Below, in pieces: positions 11,595 to 23,399 of a DNA stretch of 64,000 nt. Numbering within the stretch: position 1 is the stretch's first letter; every line of letters begins with the position of its first letter. The translations under genes and the position numbers were made by a program. Under the pieces are notes generated by a model that was not told the origin of the DNA, made no database searches, and saw only the letters and a list, made by a program, of their open reading frames with translations. The stretch comes from Desmodus rotundus (taxonomy: Eukaryota; Chordata; Mammalia; Chiroptera; Phyllostomidae), in assembly GCF_022682495.2 (NCBI RefSeq), contig NC_071388.1, forward strand, positions 14,867,171-14,931,170, given 5' to 3'.

Positions 11595-11935
11595 TCCATC
11601 CAAAATTCCTAAGTGGAACTTCCAGTTCCTTATGTGATGGTATTTGGATGCGGGTCTTTTCGGAGGTAATTAGGTCATGAAGGCGAAGCCTGTATGTATG
11701 GAATTAGTGTCTTTGTATTAAAAGACAAGAGAGATTGCTCTCTCCCTCTGCCATATGAGGACACAGCGAGTGGCATTCATCAAGCCAGGAAGAGAGCTCT
11801 TACCAGGCACTAACTCAGCGGGCAGACACCTTGACTTTCCAGGCTTCCTAACTGTGAGAAATACATTTCTGTTGTTTAAGCCCCCCAGATGTGTGGTACT
11901 GTACTTTGTTATGGCAACCGGAGCTAAGACGTTCT
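11585..11935 (+). mobile_element. ERVL-MaLR LTR (MLT1/MST-like), solo
   Basis: Landmarks follow the MaLR LTR order: GAATGTTTCCATCCAAAATTC, TGTGATGGTATTTGG, GGAGGTAATTAGGTCATGA, CATATGAGGACACAGCGAG, CTTCCTAACTGTGAGAAATA, CATTTCTGTTGTTTAAGCC, TTTGTTATGGCAACC. No internal retroviral sequence adjoins it. The + open frame at 11755-11949 is part of this LTR. Subfamily assignment needs a consensus alignment. Confidence 0.8.
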
Positions 11936-12679
11936 TCTTGTATAACTGAAACTATACCTATGGAGCAGCAACTCCACATTTTCCCCTCCGCCAACCCCTG
12001 TCAACAACCATAGTTCTATTCTGTGTTTAATTTATTTCATTAGGGCTGTATTAAATATTTACATTTCAGTTGAGATATCTACTTAGATTTATTTCTAAGT
12101 ATTTCATGTTATTAATTACTATCCTAAATTATATGCACTTAAATATAGAAATATAATTGATATTGATTATTTACCTTGTATTTGCAAGTTACTAAACGTG
12201 TTATTCCTAATAGTGTTTTTGTAGCTTTCTTGAAATTTTTATGAAAATAATCATGCTATATACAAATTAAAACACTCCTGTTTCTTTCTTTTGATTCTCT
12301 TTGTCTTTCACTTCTCTTTATTGCTTCATTGTGAATTTCCTCTACAAAGTTAAAAACCATGTGTACATAGCTTGTCATCACCCTGAGCACAAGGGGAAAA
12401 GATCTGTCACTCATGATTAATTATAATTTGTGCTAAAGCAGCTCTGCCAGCAATATTTCCCGTCAGTTTTATCTGATTGAAAAAAACTTACTGCTTATAT
12501 TTTTGAAAGATATTTTGTATGTATATAAACTAAGTGCACGGTGGTTTTCTGTTGTCATTCTGAAAGTAGCATTGCACTCTCTTTGACCCACATCACTTCA
12601 GACAAGAAGCATGTTTTCTTTCTTATACTTATTTCCCTGTGCACGATGTATCTTTTACCCCTGGTTGTTTTCAGATTTT

Positions 12680-12970
12680 ATTTATTTTCATTATTGACTT
12701 TCAGTAATTTGGTTTTGTATGCTTTGTTGTATTATTCTGAATGTTTATCTTATTCTAGGTTTGTTGAGATTCTTGGCTCTGCATTTAGAGTTTTCATTAA
12801 ATTAGGAATTTTTTTTCAGTATTTTTGCTTCACTATTTTGTGTACCTCCTTCTGTTTCTTGTACTCACCTAATTTTTTTCATTTCTCTACCTGCTGCCTG
12901 TTCTGTTGTACAACATCAAAAACTGATGTTTTTTCATGTTTTGTCTATTTTCCTAATTGTTTATTTTGGG
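12680..12970 (-). mobile_element. Old L1 5'/ORF1-region fragment, antisense
   Basis: Read on +, TTTCAGTAATTTGG, TTTGTTGAGATTCTTGG, AGTTTTCATTAAATTAGG and TACCTCCTTCTGTTTCTTG resemble the antisense of the ORF1 coiled-coil region of old mammalian L1 (L1M/HAL1-like). This explains the long + open frame at 12541-13098 (185 codons, rich in F, L, S and C): it is the complement of A-rich L1 coding sequence and not a membrane protein gene. Sequence to about 13440 may continue the element. Confidence 0.45.
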
Positions 12971-13449
12971 TGGGTAACTTAGGACAATGTTTCTCTCTCG
13001 TGTATAAAAGCAGTGTCAGGAAACAATGCCATATAAAATATTTTATGTTTCTTCAATTGTGTGGACTTTCTGAGCAACAATCACTGGAAACCACGTGATG
13101 AGTAAGTAACTTGGAAGTTGTAGATTATGTAGCTTTCTGTAGTGGTTTACAATTTCATCTCCCCTGGAGCCACAAGCTTACACTCCAAATGGTAATGAAT
13201 TTAAAGATCTCCACCTCTTATCCACAGAAAGGATTTGTTTATCTCAGTAAGATAAGGTCTTTCTTTCCTGAGGGGCAGAGGACAAGAAGTGGTGCAAGCT
13301 GCTCTATGTAAGCTTTGAGGTTCGTTGTTTCAGAGTTTCTCTGCTATGTGGCAAACCCACATTTGGCAGGCACGGGTGACATCTAAATCTCACTATGTCC
13401 TCCTGTGGAGAAGCTGGGATATGTGGACCTGTCACCAGGATTTTATGCA

Positions 13450-16400
13450 AAGAGATATTTGGTCTGCCTTTAATCCAGAAACCTCGTGGTCACTGTCCCG
13501 ATAAATAATTAAATATTGAAAACATCAAGCAACAATGTTTTATTAAATGATACCATTATCTTCAAACCATAGTTTTAATAAAAATAAGACAGTTAAGAGA
13601 ATGCATGTACAGGAGAAATCACACAGTTCAAAGTCAGATACAATATAAAATATTTCATAATTTATTTCAAGGCGGCATTTGCTACAATTTAGTCCATGGT
13701 TTTATCTTATGGCATAGCTTAATAATTTATTTCCATACTTTAAGATCAATGTGCATTTATAAATAAAAATTTTATAGACCTTCACAACCCTATATTAATC
13801 AATAAGCAAATTCTGTGATCATGACCGTACGTAAATAGTGCAGTCATTAGCAAGTGTAAGAGTTCCATTTTTAAATGTATACTTTTAAGCAAATTGTGTG
13901 ATTTGCTCTCTGTTTGGGGCATATGTGAAAGACTATTTAAGTTTTTAACAAGTAATGTGGTATTTTTTGAATAGGTACTACCGTCCCAGGAAGGGTGCTC
14001 CCCTCCCAGCTGTCCTGGGGTAAAACTGGTACACAGAAGACTGCTCATTATTAACACACACATGTGGCAGTTTGGGAAATATGTACACATACGTTGTTAC
14101 CACCACAATCTAGAGAAAAAACATATCTGTTACTTTCAAAAGTTGAATGTTGCCATTTTGTTGTCTTCTTTCTCCTCCCTCCTTCCACAAAAGATATGCT
14201 GACTACTACACATCTCATGGTTTTAGGATGGTAACAGTTTTAAGAAATCTTTCCGAAAAGAAGTGCTCAGGTGACATTGCATATTAGCAGGACTGTGATG
14301 AATAAAGGTGCTAAAAGCTGTTTCTTATGAGGTATTTACCCAGTGTTGATTGTTTTAATCCAGATTTTCATGTATCTTAAGGGCCTTTTTAATTAAGTCT
14401 TTTCTTTGATAAATGAGAGTTTTGTTTTCTAATATTTTAACAACCACAAGTAGTTTAAAGAAGAATTTGATATAATACCCCCAACAAAATCATTTTATTA
14501 TAAAGCACAAAGAAGTGCAAGTACTGTTTGAAACCCGGTTGCTTTGGAAGGTTAGACAATCTGTTTCTGTCTGCCTTATTAAGACGTTTGCATCCTGGAG
14601 CTTAGTTTAAAACTCAAATAATCCATTGTGTCTGTGCCAGATCAAAACCACAGCTGCGTGTGTCCTGCGTCATCGTCAAATTAAAAACTGTGGGAGGGGG
14701 AAAACACTTTGAAATATGATCATCCTGTGTCAAACAGAAACTTTGCACATACTATATACCCCAAAGTGATTGCGATTAACATTTATTAAATGAGAACAGA
14801 TCCTGCGACTTTCCAGATATCCAGCACTAGAGCAGGCCACTATTTTGAATCCGTGCTTGAATTCCCCACACTGATGCTCTCCTGAGGTCGGTGCCTTTGC
14901 AATAATGATGAATTACCAGAGTGGCCTCGGCCACGAGTCCTGATCTTCACGGTGAAATAGTCACAATGTGTCTTCAAGGACATCACTGACTTTCAGGATC
15001 GAATGTCACCGGCAGCCTCACCAATTCTCTTTCTCGAACAACCTAACCTTTCGTTACCTAATAGTCGGCCTTCTGTCACTGACAGTTTTCTTCCAGTCTT
15101 CATTCACTTAAAGCTTCCTCAAGCTCCTAAGTGTGTTTTTCAAAGACATCTGATCACCCTTTTCAAGACTTCATTCTTTTTCTGTCACATTGTATCTTAT
15201 TGCTAAAAGTGCTGAAGTTGTTAGCAATTTATGGTCAAACATATAAGAAAAGAAGATGACTATATATGGCATATATCATTTGATGATACTGAGAACTTGT
15301 TCTTATTATAAAATTTATTAGCCATTATATCCCACTAAAATTTAAAGAAAAAAACCTTAATTTTAATAGATTTTAATAACAAAGTAAGATTTTTCTCTAA
15401 AATATTGATTTAATTACCTTTCATTTATTTTATGAGTTCAGCATAAATACGTAATTTTTATAGCCTCAGACTTTCTATCATAAAGTAGGAATATTTGTAA
15501 TAAATCTCCACTGAAGTTCAGTGGCTATAACTTTTGTATTTTTCAGGACAGCTCTGATAATTTAAATAAAAGTGGTTCATCATTTTTCTGCTTCTCACTC
15601 TTTTTTTCCAAAATAACTTCCAATAGTTCAGAAATAGATCAGGTAATCTAGTAGTTGAGTCAGCACTAAAACAGCCTTATTTATTGCTTTATGAGTCCTT
15701 TATTTTAGTTTCATTCTGTTAAATTTCTCCCCATACCCCAAATTTCCTATGCAAAATAAAATGTCAAAGGAATTATTTTGAATATTTAGATATAGATCTT
15801 ATGTCTGCTTTCTGTAATTTCCAAGGATAAAACATAGCCTGGACATTATGAATGATCTTGTCACCCATGAAATATATACAGACAATAAATATGTTTTCCT
15901 TGGAATCATTCACCTAATATTAGATAAAATATTTGCTCTACCCAACTACCTATCCTGGGAGAACAGCATAAAAACAAGTGTATATATGACTTTTTTGCAA
16001 AAGATTGAAGAGAAGCATAACTATCGTAATGTGGTGGCAAGTACCCTGCAGAAGTTAAAAAAAATGAACGTAGTCAGAGTAAGAGACATACACATGTGTG
16101 TGTAAAATATCCCCAGGCTATTTTTCACCACTCGGTGACAGAGACTAGAATCTAGAACTTAGACCCATAGCCCCCAAATTTTCAAAGTGACCTATAACCC
16201 CATACATACAGAGAAGGTTATTCTATTTTCATGAAAAAAAATCAGGATACATATATTACCCAAGTATAAAGACAGGTTTGTAAGTAGACTATGTTGGAGA
16301 AGCTCATCCAGAAGACGTGAGTGCTGGTTTGACATGATGGGACATGAGTAATTGTAGGCTTCCCCCCCTTCCCCTGGCTTTAGGATGTGCACTCCACTTG

Positions 16401-18330
16401 CCTTCCCCATTCCCAGGAATTGCCCCAATGACGCAGCTTGAGATAATGACGTAGTGATGAGACTAACTGGACTGGTACGTGACCACACCAGTTAAGGCTC
16501 TCTGTGAGTGTGACTGAACCAGTTGAAGGTACCTCCCTGTATAAACTTCTAAGATTTCGTGGATGGGTGTGGAAAAGCCTGCACACTTACATCTGTTTTT
16601 AGTCTGTATACATTACAGGGTTACAGAGCTGTGTTAATTTCCTTTATATATGAGGTGGAGCCACCCACAGAATCCCAGAGGTCGTCAGATCGTCCTCCTC
16701 AAATACTGCGCAGAGTGCAGATCGGCGTAGCCGAGTGAGGAAAGTGCCTGGGCTTGCACCACCATGCACTTTAAGCTTCTGTGCGTTTTAATGTACAGGT
16801 TAATTTTAGTCAAAGTAAGCCCATCCTCTGGCAGTTCATTATTCTTTAGGCGAGTAAACTGAGAGAAAGATTAAATGGTTAGTATTAACACAAACTGTTC
16901 TCTAGGAGGGGTACAAAATAAACTAGACATTACCCACAAGGTGGAATACATCATCGTGTCAGATTTCCAAAGGTCATAGTTCAAACACAGATGCTCTAAT
17001 TCATACTAAAGAGGATGACCCCCACCAAAGTATGTGCTGTTTTATGTGGTGAGAGTTCAAGAGATTATTCTTATTTATTAATCATGCTGCAAAATGTCAT
17101 AGATAATTCAGTACTTTGATCGGGATGTATAATACACTTATCTAGAAAGGGAAGAAAATAAGGAAATGAAGATGGAATGATTGGATCAATATTTCATTAT
17201 TATTTCCAACCACATTCATGAGGGTCAGTCACATGCATTTGAACTGTGGTTTGCTGACATCTTCCTGGAGTGAACCTCTTTATTATTACTCATTCTCTAA
17301 CGTGGCGTAAAGGAATAACTCTGGGGTGAAACAATGAAGCACATGGGCAATTATTCTGGCCTGTTTTCCCTGCATCTTGTGAAATGCTAAACCCATCCTA
17401 ATGGTTCCAGAATAATTGATAAGTAAGATTTACTCATTAGAGAAATATTTGCAACATCGTAGACACTTTTAAAGCATTAAATAAACCTGTTCTCATCTAA
17501 TTGAGTGAATTTCTTACAGAACTTCAGCGTGCCACGTGATTTAACCCATTTCCAAGCTGCCATCTCTTCCTGTGACTGCAGTGCTTTTCTGTAAATCTCT
17601 GCATTGGCCCATGGAGTGATTTCTACAGTAAATGCCCTTTTTTCCCTATTATTTCCTTAGGAAAAGTCCTGCTCATCCTACAAAGCAGCTTAAATGGAAT
17701 TTCGTTGTTGAAATATTGACATATTAGCACCCCGTGATTTCCTTCTGTGACCTCTGGCAGAAGTGTCCGTTTATTCCAGGACCCCTAACTGTAATATAAT
17801 GGATTAGACAAGTGAGTTTCTGGTAGCTAGAAGTGTTTTGTCTGTGAGGATTATAATTTTGAGGTAGGAATAGAACATGTACCCTTAAACAGATGTTAGG
17901 TAAATACTTTAACAGGTAGCCGATGGCATAGCATTTTATACATACTACATACTACATACACCATTTATGATTTGTGTGATTATTTGGATGATGATAGAAG
18001 CAAAAAAAAATTTTTTTGTCTCAATACCTCAACCAAAAAACAAAAAGGGCTGCAAACTCAAACCCTCTTATCCTTACTCCAAGCCCTAGTTAAAATATCT
18101 CTCATATACTCATGACGTGCCTTCTTGGCTTCCTTTTCCTCTGCCACTTTCACTTTTCACGATACCACTGGACGGTGTGTCCAAATCCTAAGCATTCTTA
18201 TGCTTTTACCATCATTTTCCTGTGATTGTCTCCTGTAGCTAATATTAACCATAGGACTGCTTGTCAAGGTTTTGACCCAATTACTGAAGGAAAGAAATAT
18301 CGTTCATCCCAATGTGTGTCCCATCATGCC
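13450..18330. other. Non-coding stretch, mostly unclassified
   Basis: No gene is supported over this stretch. Around 14040-14230 there is sequence resembling an antisense L1 3' region (CACACATGTGGCAG, then ACCACCACAATCTAGA), too weak for a firm call. The 14500-15200 part is less AT-rich and looks unique. An A9T7 tract lies at 18003-18018. Short open frames at 15003-15206, 15848-16105 and 16192-16488 show no recognisable domains. Confidence 0.45.
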
Positions 18331-18333
18331 AGC

Positions 18334-18674
18334 ATAGTCTTTCTGGCCTGCTGTGGCAAGTACCACAGACCAAGTAGCTTATGGACGACAAACTTACCCC
18401 TCAAGCTCTGGAGGTTGGAAGTCAGACTTGAGGGTGTGGGCACGGTCAGGTGAGAGCTCTCTTCTGAGTGATAGACTTCTCCTCGTGTCCTCACATGGCA
18501 GAAGGGACCAGGGGCCTCTCTGGAGTCTTCTTAATAAGTCACAAATCCTATTCATGAGGGGTCCACTCTCATGACATAAGCACCTCCCAAAGTTCCCACT
18601 TACTAATACACTTATCTTGGGGGATTAAAATGTCAGTATAATTGTGGGGAGATATAAACATTCAAACCATAGCA
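18334..18674 (-). mobile_element. ERVL-MaLR LTR (MLT1/MST-like), solo, minus strand
   Basis: On + the order is GTACCACAGACC, CTCTGGAGGTTGGAAGTC, GTGTCCTCACATGGCAGAAG, TATTCATGAGGGGTCCAC, CTCATGACATAAGCACCTC and AAACATTCAAACCATAGCA. This is the reverse complement of the MaLR LTR pattern seen at 11585-11935. No internal sequence is attached. The two overlapping + open frames at 18226-18574 are shadows of it. Confidence 0.85.
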
Positions 18675-18734
18675 ATGCCAGCGGCTGCAACTGACTTGTT
18701 TACTCCAAGCTTTGGTATTTATTTACAAGAATTT

Positions 18735-18955
18735 ATGAAAGTATTGTGGTTAAAGTTACAGACTTTGCAGGCAGACTATATAAAACCTTGGCCCTGACAC
18801 TTGACTCTAACACAGCTTCTGACACATCCAAACAGTCATAATGATACACTGTGTACTGGGTATGAAGGTTGTGCAGATTATGTAAAGGAATGTAGACAAA
18901 GTGCTTATCTTAGTGCTGGGTAAGTAGCGAGCATTCAATAAACCGTGGGTAATGG
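18735..18955 (+). mobile_element. MIR SINE
   Basis: The element shows the MIR order: GTGGTTAAAGTTACAGACTT, CCTTGGCCCTGACACTTGAC, AGATTATGTAAAGGAATG, AAAGTGCTTATC, then TAGTGCTGGGTAAGTAG, GCATTCAATAAA. It is an ancient, immobile tRNA-derived SINE at almost full length. Confidence 0.75.
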
Positions 18956-20045
18956 GATTGCATCATTATAAATATTAAATAATAATGCACATTATTTCTG
19001 CATGTATTGACTAGCCTCTCAGAATTAAATAATAGTTGAACACTTAGATACAAAGAAGAAAAAAAAGACCTACAATTACCATAATTAAGAAGGACTGAGT
19101 GTCTATTGAGCTCCTCTTTATAAAAAACATCAGAAAGCACCATCAAATATTCACTTTTTCTCTCCACGGGGCTAAGTACAATATAATTTCATACCCTTTA
19201 TGGAGAATCTCTAGTAATTCTAAAAGGTTAACAAGCAAAGTCAAAACTGCATCAGAAGACAAAGGAGTAGAGAAGTACTATTTCAGGTTCTTAAAGAGAT
19301 CTTAAAAATAGCACGAGTGAATGTGCTTGTGTGAACGTGTGTGCGTAATATATTATATTAGCTTTTAAAAACTCCTTACGGTAAGTTTGTTGTTTTCTTA
19401 ACCCTGAAATGTTGGCACCAAAGAAAATCACTGAAGGAACTAGACACTAGAAAACACAAATTAGACAGCCAGTGGGAGACTAAGGATAGATGACTGAATG
19501 AAGATGTCCAGAAGAGGTGAATGGGTTTTTTTTTAACACTAATTAAATAATTACACTTAATAATGTAACTACATTCATGAAAGATCTTCTCTACATCTCA
19601 ATTGCACATAATAAAGATGCCAAACTATAAATGAGCATAATTTAAAATGAGAAATAATGTTTCCTTCAGATACATTTTTAACTGAAACCTCCCCTTTCTC
19701 AGTCCCTACAGTAAGAGGTTACTTGAAGAATTTAACTGTGCAAATCCCAGTATTTATCTACAAAAGAAAAAATACATGTGTAATATATGTTATTTGAGAA
19801 ACACAATTAAAAACAAAATCTCCCCCCAACCCAGAAAACCTCTCCACAATGATAGAAGAGAAGGAAAACAATGTTATTATTGAATAAGCATTAAACCAGA
19901 ATGTGAGGTTTATTGCAGGCAAACTGCGAAAAGATTGCAGTCAGAGAGAAATACCACCCTCTTACACAGATAGCTAAGCAGACCCGACCCAGTCCATATA
20001 TGTTCTCAAGACAAACAATAACTAGGCCTCAAGTAAGAAGTTGTG
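18956..20045. other. Non-coding stretch, nothing recognised
   Basis: AT-rich sequence between a MIR and an L1 fragment. Open frames at 18910-19305 are short and show no domain. Confidence 0.5.
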
Positions 20046-20049
20046 ACAG

Positions 20050-20480
20050 CACCATTTTTAATTAAATTTACTGGGATTGCAATGGTTAATAAGATTATTT
20101 CGATTTCAAATGTACAGTTCTATAATGCATCATCTGTGCATTCCATTGTGCACCCACCACCCAAAGTCTAATCATCTTCTATCACCATATATTTGACCCC
20201 TTTTATCCTTTTCTATTCCGCAACATCCCCTTGCTGCTGGTAATCACCATACTGCTGTCTCTGTCTCTCATGAGGTTTTGTTTGTTTCCCTTCTTTGTCC
20301 ATTTGTTGCTTTCCGTTTTATATCCCACATGTGAGTGACATCGTATGGTTCTTGACTGTTTTGGACATATTTTGCTTAGCATGATATTCTCAAGATCCAT
20401 CCATGTTTTCAGCCATAAGAAAAGATAAAAAACAGCATCATTTTTTCACATGCAGTGCATCCAAATTTCACGAGGTAATG
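20050..20480 (-). mobile_element. L1 3' fragment, minus strand
   Basis: On + the sequence carries antisense L1 3' landmarks: TAATGCATCATCTGTGCATT, GTGCACCCACCACCCAAAG, GGTAATCACCATACTG, TTGTCCATTTGTTGCTTTC, TATCCCACATGTGAGTGA, CTTAGCATGATATTCTCAAG and ATCCATCCATGTT. The 3' terminus matches, in reverse complement, the fragment at 4195-4300, so both appear to be the same subfamily. No intact frame remains. Confidence 0.75.
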
Positions 20481-20724
20481 GGGTGACCATCTGTTAGGGG
20501 TTTTATTTTTTATTCAAAGGAAACATTAACTTCTCATTTCTTTATGGCAAGAAGTAGTTTTGCAACTTGGAATGGAATGCTTGCCTAAGTTAGGGACCTA
20601 CCCTACCACAAAACTGAGAGACTAAACTAAATAAATTATAGAAAAATAAGATTCAGTATTCAATATTTTGTGTTCCTAATTTGCTTTATTTGAAATCATT
20701 TCTTCAGAAATCACGTGATAAGTT

Positions 20725-20882
20725 TGCATGGTGACAGATGATTGCTGGGATTACTGGGGTGATCACATTGTAAGGTAGAAATATGTCAAATCACTCTATT
20801 GTACACTGAAAGCAAATATAATTAATATAATACTATACGTAAACTATATTTAACTAATAAATGAATGAATGTATAAATAAAA
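20725..20882 (+). mobile_element. L1 3' end, plus strand
   Basis: GGTGATCACATTGTAAGG, AATATGTCAAATCACTC, TTGTACACTGAAAGC and TATACGTAAACTATA follow the 3' terminal sequence of another L1 subfamily. The tail is AATAAA-rich. It is opposite in strand to the L1 fragment 250 bases upstream; they look like separate insertions. Confidence 0.65.
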
Positions 20883-21900
20883 TTTACTTAGAAAAATATA
20901 AAAGAAACATGGTTTGAACTCTGAGCATTAAACATTTCAAACCTTACACCACTTTTATATTATTTGCAGAAATTATTCAGTTGAGACAGAGTAGAAAGCA
21001 GAGTAAAAGGCAGCAGATTTGTATAAGGGATTGATTGCCTTAATGACCACAAACTGACATAACAGTAAAACAATGAGAGACTCTACAACTAAAAATCATG
21101 AGAAGATAAAGGCAAAAAAAATGCCAGTGCACAGATTTATTTCTTGTTGAATTTCTTCTATGCTCTTAAACAAAATTTTGCTACATTCTGTTACAGAAGT
21201 GCCATTTTAATATCTCACAAGCATGGCATACTTCTGCTTATTTTAAATTAAAATGTACTATTTCTTACCATAGGACAATAATATAAAACACCTGTATAAT
21301 ACTGTTAATGAGCCTGATGAGTCACTTCCTTGCACCTGAATTTCTACCCAGGGTTTAAAAACCTCTCTTTAGAAATTCATTAGCATGTTTTTTGAACCAG
21401 GACCCCTCTCCTTTGTGCTTCTTTTCCGATGTCTTTTCGCCCCACCCAACACCGATCTTCTGCCTGTTACCACTTTCATTGTAAAAGCATTTTGAGCCAT
21501 TTTGAAACGCACATGCAGGTATTTCCTAACCCTGTTGGTACCACAGCCACATTTTCAACGATTACTGGGCTTGTCTAACAAATGACTCAAACTGGTATCA
21601 TTTCTTCATAATAGAATTTGCTTAACGTGGCTCCGTAGTCCACTGGCTCAGGCATTTCCCAGTTTCCACGGTGGAAAATGTCATGCTTAATCCCACTGCT
21701 CTTCATGGCCTCTGGAGTTAATCAATTGCCAAATGCTCTATTTCCTTTTTAAAAGAGTTTAATGTATAGGTATTCATCTCATCAGAAACTCTTATCCCCT
21801 TATATTATTAGACTCCTCACATCTCAAATTGTACCCATGTATGAACTATATATTTTTCTCTGACATTTTTATTTTTCTTTCAGCATCAGAAGGGTTGTTT
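20883..21900. other. Non-coding stretch, nothing firm
   Basis: Sequence between L1 copies. The part at 21350-21760 is less AT-rich and unclassified. No gene is supported. Confidence 0.45.
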
Positions 21901-21904
21901 CATT

Positions 21905-22548
21905 TCTTTCTTTTTTTAAATATATTTTATTTATTTTTTATTGTTATTCAATTACAGTTGTCTGCATTTTCTCCCCATCCCTCCACCCCACCCCAGCCAA
22001 TCCCACCTCCCTCTCCCACCTCTACCCTCCCCCTTGATTTTGTCCATGTGTCCTTTATAGTAGCTCTTATAATCCCCTCTTTCCCACTATCCCCTCCCCA
22101 CTCCCCTCTGGCTATTGTTACATTGTTTCATTAATTTCATTATTGTTACATTAATTTCAATGTCTCTGGTTATATTTTGTTTGCTTTTTTCTTTTGTTGA
22201 TTATGTTCCTCAGAAAACTAAAAATGGAACTTCCCTTTGACCCAGCAATTTCACTGCTGGCATTATACCCTAAGAACCCTGAAACACCAATCCAAAAGAA
22301 CCTACGTGCCCCAATGTTCATAGCAGCACAATTTACAATAGCCAAGTACTGGAAGCAACGTAAGTGCCCATCAGCAAATGAGGGGATCAAAAAACTATGG
22401 TATATTTACACAATGGAATTCTATGTGGCAGGGAGAAAGAAGGAGCTTATACCCTTTGCAACAGCATGGATGAAACTGGAGAGCATTATGCTAAGTGAGA
22501 TAAACCAGACAGTGAGGGACAAATACCATATGATCTCACCTTTAACTG
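21905..22548 (-). mobile_element. L1 insertion with internal inversion (twin-priming structure)
   Basis: Two L1 segments meet head to head. The left part (about 21905-22209) is the bat-type 3' UTR in minus orientation, ending in poly-T on +. The right part (about 22205-22548) is ORF2 C-terminal sequence in plus orientation; its frame (22194-22634) is open and carries the FDPAISLLALYPKN, APMFIAAQFTIAKYW and MKLESIMLSEINQT blocks typical of mammalian L1 ORF2 ends. Compared with the L1 at 5318-5610, the plus part stops at CTTTAACTG while the minus part resumes with GAACATAATC, directly adjacent in the consensus, so little or nothing was lost at the inversion. The junction shares GTTCCT microhomology. 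This is the signature of twin priming during reverse transcription. The + frame is an L1 remnant, not a host gene. Confidence 0.85.
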
Positions 22549-22599
22549 AACTATATTTCTTAAATTCTACCTCTTTCTCCCACTTCTACCTGCCAGATT

Positions 22600-22790
22600 C
22601 CTACCACTATTACCACCAGATTAACTGTCTTTAAACATTGCTTTTGATGAAATGTTGAAACCTCAAAATCCTCTTCAAGGAATGAAGCCTCATCTCTGTA
22701 ATCTGCCTTCAGTGGGCTTCTAAAACCTGGCCCCTCCCCTTATTTTCCAATCCTATTTCTCTTAAATGGCCTATGTGTAGACATTTTTGG
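22600..22790 (+). mobile_element. L2 fragment (weak)
   Basis: GAAGCCTCATCTCTGTAATC, GGGCTTCTAAAACCTGGCCC and CCAATCCTATTTCTC resemble the middle of an L2 LINE (CTGGCCCC-type motif). Diverged and short. Confidence 0.3.
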
Positions 22791-23176
22791 ATAAGTGTGA
22801 AGTAAATGTTTTGTTTTATATAGAATATCTTTTCCTCTCATTATTTTTAATAATTCAATATAATTTGTATTTCAGTTATTCAAAATTCAATTTATATGCC
22901 ATCTGAGAGTGAAAACAATCTGAATCAGTTTGGGATTTCCCAATCCTATCACTTCCACCAGATTTGGGGTTAGTTCTGGGAAAATAACATATTGCCAAAG
23001 TAAGGGTACAATGTAAGACGGGGAATGGATGTAGTCCTCCATGACAGCTGTCAACACATGTGTATGGTCCTGACTGATGCTCAGCTTTTTAGCCCATCTA
23101 GGTTGCTGCTGAAATCTCCCTGGTTTCCGTGCACATGACTCTTTTGGTACTATTGTGATTCTATGTCCCACATTTT

Positions 23177-23382
23177 TAAAAACTATTTAATTAATTTATT
23201 TTTTGAGGGGGGGTGGAAGGGAGGAAGAGAGCGAGAGAAATATCAGTGCATAATTTTCTCTCTCGCACCCCCTGTTGGGGACCTGGACCAAAACCCAAGC
23301 TTATGCCCTGACTTGGAACCATACCTGCAATCCTTTGGCTTACAGGCTGGCACTTAATCTACTGAGCCACACCAGCCAGGAC
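23177..23382 (-). mobile_element. Ves-type SINE, full length, minus strand
   Basis: On + it reads from a T-rich and GA-rich tail complement through GGGGACCTGGACCAAAAC, TATGCCCTGACTTGGAACC and TGAGCCACACCAGCCAGG, which is the reverse complement of the bat Ves SINE head with its tRNA-derived promoter boxes. A 16-bp target site duplication flanks it: CTATGTCCCACATTTT at 23161-23176 and CTATATCCCACATTTT at 23383-23398, with one mismatch. Two small open frames overlapping it are shadows. Confidence 0.92.
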
Positions 23383-23399
23383 CTATATCCCACATTTTG

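Noticed and set aside
12541..13098. Longest open frame (185 codons) that looks like a multi-pass membrane protein
   Set aside because: Rich in F, L, S and C because it is the complement of A-rich L1 sequence; antisense L1 landmarks run through it at 12680-12970.
22194..22634. Open frame of 146 codons with conserved-looking protein sequence
   Set aside because: It is the C-terminal end of L1 ORF2 in an inverted L1 segment, not a host gene.
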